From positions 1 to 61,688 of the forward strand of contig JACPNK010000003.1 of assembly GCA_016185525.1 (NCBI GenBank): 61,688 bases of DNA, read 5' to 3'. Below the pieces are notes generated by a model. It made no database searches, was not told where the DNA came from, and saw nothing but the letters and a program-made list of their open reading frames with translations. Source of the stretch: Candidatus Yanofskyibacteriota bacterium (GTDB lineage: Bacteria > Patescibacteria > Paceibacteria > 2-02-FULL-40-12 > IGHO2-12-FULL-4). This document shows, in pieces, positions 58,406 through 61,688 of this stretch (the first letter of the stretch is position 1; every line of letters starts with the position of its first letter). The translations under genes and the position numbers were made by a program.

Positions 58406-60089
58406 ATTTGTATTTGGAAAAAATTGGTTTGTTTTTTGGAATATTTTTAACTAAAATAATAGCACTATTATTGATAAATACCACCTTCCAATCAGAATCC
58501 CGAACTATATTTTTTAAGAACGCCTGCCCCCACGGCGTAGCGTCGGTGTGTCCGAAAAAGACAAAGTTAATGCCGTATTTTTCTGAAAGCTCTTTCCATT
58601 TCTCTTTACTTTCCTGCATCGGTTTATAAATTTCGCTGAAAAACTTAACCGAGTAGGCTTCCGGTCTATTATCCACGAAAACCCTAAAGGGGTCAGGTAC
58701 CTTTTCGGCAGGGTACCTGACCCCTTCAATCTGCCATATCAAATAACCGCCGATGTCAAAATTATTGAACATCGGCCCCTCAATTTTATTTTCCTTAACA
58801 AAGTTAACGGCTTTTTCCAGTTCGCCGGGAACTGAAAAACCAAAAGCCTTGGCAGACCTTATCGCTTTGTAATACCCGCCGCCGGAAACCCAAAAAATCA
58901 TAAAAATGAGAAACCCGGCAACTGCTATCTTGAACACACCGCTTAAATATCTCCTGACATCGGATGTCCGCTGGACATCCGATGTCGTTAATTTAAAAAC
59001 ATCACCCAACAGCATCGTCAAGACCGGAAAAGAAACCAAAGCATATAGAGGCAGATTGCGAAGCATCTTAAAACCGGCATAAATTGAAAAGGCTAAAATT
59101 AAAATTTCAAAAATTCTTTGTCTCGTTTTTCTAAAAGTTGTGACCAGCAAAATTGCCGCCACTGCCACGGAAAGTTTGAAAACAAAAATTGTCAGTTTAA
59201 AGCCGAAGAAATTTGACAGAAAAGCGAGCGTCTGATTTTCAACAATGCTATAGCCGTACTCTTTTAAAATTGTAAAGGGAGCTAAAGCGCCTTGAAGACC
59301 GTTGGGGTTGGCTAGAGTAGCAACAAAAACTAGAGATAAGATAAGGACAACTTTTTTAAGCGATAAATCTACAAACGGGAGAATATGTCTCTTTCTTGCG
59401 CCGGACTCTTCGCCGTCGAACTGCGAAAGAGACATATTCTCCCGTTTGTTTTTACGATTTATCGCTTGATCAATTAAAAAACTCAACACCAAAAACGGTC
59501 CGATGAAAAAATAAATATGTAAATTTACCCAAAATAGCTCGGCTAAGGGCAAAAACCACAACAGATTTGAGGTTCGATCTCCGTATTTCTCATTCGAGGA
59601 GGTCCGACCTCCGTATTTCTCTCTGAACAAAACAAACAAAAAGAAAGCTAAAATGGCAAAACTGAAAATTTCGGGTCTGACTTCGGTGCGCTCAATAAAT
59701 ATAAAAATTGAAAGCAAAAAAGAAATTGCGATCGGCCAAAAGGTGGCATATTTTTTGACGGTAAAAAAAAGCAGTAAAAAAGCGGCCAAAACAAAAAAGA
59801 CTTTAAGCAAAATTAAGCCGGTAAAACCAAACCAGCCGTAAATTCCGTAAAATATGACCTCGCTTAACCAATGATGGTTTGCGAACGGAAAATCCGGTTC
59901 GGTAAAAGAAAAAAAATTTACCCTCGGCACTTCCTTTGTCTGCCAGATAACTTCCCCCAACTTTAAGTGCCGCCCGATGTCCTGCCCGATGGAGTCAAAG
60001 CTGTGAATCAGAAAAACAGCCAGAAGGCTAAATAATAATACAAAAACACAAAGCTCTAATTTATTCCTGTTTAGATTTGAGAAACCCAC
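58386..60089 (-). CDS. GT-C/GT39-like membrane protein with four repeat-derived segments
   Basis: 567 residues. About 10-11 TM segments; FDSIGQDIGRHLKLGEVIW and FANHHWLSEVIFYG mark the first outer loop, and YLIW with FVDNRPEAYSVKFF is the conserved outer C-terminal block. It is probably a GT-C sugar transferase. Segments keeping the frame: LTTSDVQRTSDV (58955-58993), GVRYPAEKVPDPF (58687-58726), the ENMSLSQFDGEESGARKRHI stretch (59358-59467), and a doubled EKYGxRTS (59571-59621). It overlaps the next gene by 20 nt and heads the three-gene unit. Confidence 0.8.
   Translation of the reverse strand: MGFSNLNRNKLELCVFVLLFSLLAVFLIHSFDSIGQDIGRHLKLGEVIWQTKEVPRVNFFSFTEPDFPFANHHWLSEVIFYGIYGWFGFTGLILLKVFFVLAAFLLLFFTVKKYATFWPIAISFLLSIFIFIERTEVRPEIFSFAILAFFLFVLFREKYGGRTSSNEKYGDRTSNLLWFLPLAELFWVNLHIYFFIGPFLVLSFLIDQAINRKNKRENMSLSQFDGEESGARKRHILPFVDLSLKKVVLILSLVFVATLANPNGLQGALAPFTILKEYGYSIVENQTLAFLSNFFGFKLTIFVFKLSVAVAAILLVTTFRKTRQRIFEILILAFSIYAGFKMLRNLPLYALVSFPVLTMLLGDVFKLTTSDVQRTSDVRRYLSGVFKIAVAGFLIFMIFWVSGGGYYKAIRSAKAFGFSVPGELEKAVNFVKENKIEGPMFNNFDIGGYLIWQIEGVRYPAEKVPDPFRVFVDNRPEAYSVKFFSEIYKPMQESKEKWKELSEKYGINFVFFGHTDATPWGQAFLKNIVRDSDWKVVFINNSAIILVKNIPKNKPIFSKYKYEFTEK
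58687..58726. repeat. In-frame 15-bp palindrome
   Basis: AAGGGGTCAGGTACC and GGTACCTGACCCCTT are perfect inverted copies with a 10-nt loop; codes GVRYPAEKVPDPF between YLIWQIE and RVFVDNRPEAY, blocks that are normally close together in relatives as I recall. Confidence 0.9.
58955..58993. repeat. 39-nt palindromic element, copy 2 (identical to 57872-57910)
   Basis: Same 39 nt and same reading frame as copy 1, in a different gene; codes LTTSDVQRTSDV. Confidence 0.95.
59358..59467. repeat. Long in-frame inverted repeat (about 37 bp with a small gap)
   Basis: The arms 59358-59395 and 59425-59467 pair over 12 and 25 bp, separated by a short unpaired bulge, around a ~29-nt loop. The arms code NRKNKRENMSLSQ and ARKRHILPFVDLSL. 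Confidence 0.85.
59571..59621. repeat. In-frame 21-nt direct repeat, period 30 nt
   Basis: Two copies (59571-59591 and 59601-59621), differing at 2 positions; codes EKYGGRTSSN and EKYGDRTSNL. The second copy holds a small GGAGGTC/GACCTCC palindrome. Confidence 0.9.
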
Positions 60090-60179
60090 TCAGCAAGAAA
60101 TGGCTACATTGTTATATTGTTACATTGTTAGCAATATAGTCATTCAACAGTGTAACAATTTAGCAATGTAACAACTTAC

Positions 60180-60848
60180 CTACGGCAAGACTATTGTTGT
60201 TTTGCCTGAACATTGCTTTTCAAAAACTTTGACATCGCCCCCGACTGCCACAAAATTGCCTTTAGCATCCACCAATCGGCCGTATTGAATCTTCGCAGTC
60301 AGTTCATACTTCTTGTATTTTGGATTTTCCGGCAGGGCAATGCCCAGCAGACTTTCTCCGTTTGGCAGTTTCAATTTACTAAAAATATTCGGCCCGACTG
60401 ATATGTCGTCCTGGGAAGTTACGGTCCACGAAATATTCCTTGCCGGGTGGTCAACTCCGCTGTAAATTAATTTTGCATCTTGGTTATCATAAGTATTGCG
60501 GTTCAAAAATTTAATCTCGCCCTGCAGTTGGCACGATGCCTGGCCTAAAAGCAAGTTCCAAGGCACCGGTTCGTCAATGAAAGCAGTTTTACCGTCTCCG
60601 GTTGGAAGCGGCACTGCCCCGACACCGACATTGCTTGTCTGTTGAGGCGCGCGCGTTGAACTTGTCCCTGTCGGCTCCGGAGTCGGAGACAGGCTCACCG
60701 TTTCTTGCAGTGAGCCAGTCGAATCTGCTGACGGTTCCGGCGTATTTGTGCTTTCAACATCAGGTGGTTCCTGTTTACTCATTAACATAAGAGAAACCCC
60801 GGCAACTATGGCAGTGACTGACAATATATAGATTGTTTTATTTTTCAT
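60180..60848 (-). CDS. Secreted or anchored hypothetical protein
   Basis: 222 residues from 60848 (MKNKTIYILSVTAIVAGVSL), a signal anchor; 60866 is an in-frame alternative. A Pro/Thr/Ser linker (about residues 25-75) leads to a domain of ~140 residues with two Cys, in ASCQLQGEIKFLNRNTYDNQ and KQCSGKTTIVLP, perhaps a disulfide. It is probably an exported Patescibacteria-type protein of unknown function. It ends 91 nt upstream of the GT-C gene, in a spacer of TGTTACATTG inverted units (60119-60172). Confidence 0.75.
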   Translation of the reverse strand: MKNKTIYILSVTAIVAGVSLMLMSKQEPPDVESTNTPEPSADSTGSLQETVSLSPTPEPTGTSSTRAPQQTSNVGVGAVPLPTGDGKTAFIDEPVPWNLLLGQASCQLQGEIKFLNRNTYDNQDAKLIYSGVDHPARNISWTVTSQDDISVGPNIFSKLKLPNGESLLGIALPENPKYKKYELTAKIQYGRLVDAKGNFVAVGGDVKVFEKQCSGKTTIVLP

Positions 60849-60872
60849 AATGCTGAATAATATCAAAAATTA

Positions 60873-61688
60873 CTAAAAAGTAAATGGTCTAAAAATGTGG
60901 CCAAAAAGCGCCTTAATCAAAGAACTCCACCCCGGCTTTTTTATCCAAAATTCGGGGGTACTGAACGGAATTGATATATAGTCGGGTTCGTGTTCCGACT
61001 TACGATAATAGCCGTAAATATTAACTTTGTATTTGCTCTCGGGATTAAGCCCAAGACCGTCGTAAAGAAATTGTCTTTCTTTTTCCCCCGATGATACTTT
61101 CAACTGTTTGGTCCATACCGGATTTAAGGCGCTGTCACGGTCAGATATCATAATAAAATAATCCACGGTTGAATCCGCGGGCTTGCCCGTCATAGCTTCA
61201 GCGGAGGAGGGCCAATCATTTGCAATAGTCCACCTAAAATCAGGATAAACTCCGGTTATCGGCTGGCCGTTGACAGGACTTAGAATGCTGACAGGGTTTA
61301 AAAACACTATTTTTGCTTCCGGAGAAGCCGGGGTTTCATTTCCGTCTTTGTCCACTCCGGCAACATAGTAAGCATACTCGCCTACCGAATAGTCCGTTGA
61401 GGACAGATAGGCTGTTGTGCCACCGCGCTCGCCTTGCCCGTCCGAGAGGCGGGCGGGCGGCACTATTTTCCGGATTGTCCAATATCCGCACTGGCCGGCT
61501 TCAGTCATCATCCACTCTCCGTCAATGTCTATATCCTCACAGCCGATTGAAGACATTTCTTCAAAGGCGGCAATTTTATGAAAATACTTTTCTCCGGGTT
61601 TCTTTTCATATAATCTGAAATTTTCAATTTTGTCTTTTTCTTTGTCGGAATATTTGAAAGTGATTCTTCGGCCGATACGGCCGTAGTT
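60873..61688 (-). CDS. Secreted FN3-like protein, 5' end outside the window
   Basis: The frame is open to the window edge, so 271 residues are the C-terminal part and the ATG at 61556 is internal. LRPF-type ends are absent; the visible part has beta-rich FN3-like segments (TFKYSDKEKDKIENFRLYEKKPGEKYFHKI, VDYFIMISDRDSALNPVWTKQL). PPARLSDGQGERGG is coded by a GC-rich imperfect palindrome (61419-61472). It ends 25 nt before the next gene. Likely an exported surface protein; no enzyme motif is seen. Confidence 0.7.
   Translation of the reverse strand, partial: NYGRIGRRITFKYSDKEKDKIENFRLYEKKPGEKYFHKIAAFEEMSSIGCEDIDIDGEWMMTEAGQCGYWTIRKIVPPARLSDGQGERGGTTAYLSSTDYSVGEYAYYVAGVDKDGNETPASPEAKIVFLNPVSILSPVNGQPITGVYPDFRWTIANDWPSSAEAMTGKPADSTVDYFIMISDRDSALNPVWTKQLKVSSGEKERQFLYDGLGLNPESKYKVNIYGYYRKSEHEPDYISIPFSTPEFWIKKPGWSSLIKALFGHIFRPFTF
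61419..61472. repeat. In-frame GC-rich imperfect palindrome
   Basis: GTGCC...GGCAC outer ends and GCCCG...CGGGC inner pairing; codes PPARLSDGQGERGG in the FN3-like protein. Confidence 0.6.

Noticed and set aside
21179..61688. Transposon or phage origin for the array
   Set aside because: No transposase, integrase, terminal inverted repeats or phage structural genes were seen; the fiber-like protein has a signal peptide and its own promoter.

Overview
This 61.7 kb window looks like the surface-glycan and protein-glycosylation region of a Candidatus Patescibacteria (CPR, Parcubacteria-like) chromosome. The indications are moderate GC, dense and overlapping genes on both strands, many GT4/GT2/GT-C glycosyltransferases, secreted Pro/Thr-linker proteins with peptidoglycan-binding or SH3b ends, and a fiber-like secreted repeat protein. 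TGA is used as a normal stop (for example at 13138-13140 and 6928-6930), which argues against the UGA-recoding Gracilibacteria. No rRNA, tRNA, transposase, CRISPR array or phage gene was seen.

Layout. 1-5700: the 3' end of a probable radical-SAM gene, two sugar-nucleotide SDR enzymes, and three related glycosyltransferases, two of them a recent tandem duplicate. 5797-14786 (+): a nonulosonic (pseudaminic/legionaminic-type) acid cluster: PseC-type aminotransferase, membrane protein, an NeuB-like/SAF/SpsF-like fusion, a YdcF-like protein, PseI, a HisH/HisF/N-acetyl-sugar-amidotransferase trio, and a GNAT acetyltransferase. 14886-21120: RmlC-like and SDR genes (-), then an MptE-like protein, a methyltransferase, an O-carbamoyltransferase and a GT4 (+). 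21179-45223: a long, mostly minus-strand array of glycosyltransferases, RmlD/GalE-like SDRs, a ChbG deacetylase, a B12-radical SAM protein, a GT39-like protein and an O-antigen-ligase/TPR protein, interrupted by small separately promoted genes (a hypothetical protein at 30.6-30.9 kb, a Nudix protein and a two-TM protein at 35.3-36.2 kb). 45227-61688 (-): a sugar-dehydrogenase-like beta-propeller, three secreted proteins sharing an unnamed ~135-residue domain (one broken by frameshifts), a fiber-like protein, four large GT-C membrane proteins (two with TPRs) and two secreted hypotheticals.

Working together: NDP- and CMP-sugars are made by the SDR/Pse enzymes, assembled by GT4/GT2 enzymes, decorated by acetyl, amidino, carbamoyl and methyl transfer, and probably polymerised or moved to proteins by the O-antigen-ligase and GT-C proteins.

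The two most unusual signals are not genes. First, many coding sequences carry short palindromes or low-complexity repeats that keep the reading frame; one 39-nt sequence is identical in two different membrane-protein genes and encodes the same 12-residue peptide, with a diverged third copy. Second, a triplet of TTGACA-like hexamers spaced exactly 10 nt apart occurs in three divergent intergenic regions, directly before three glycan genes.
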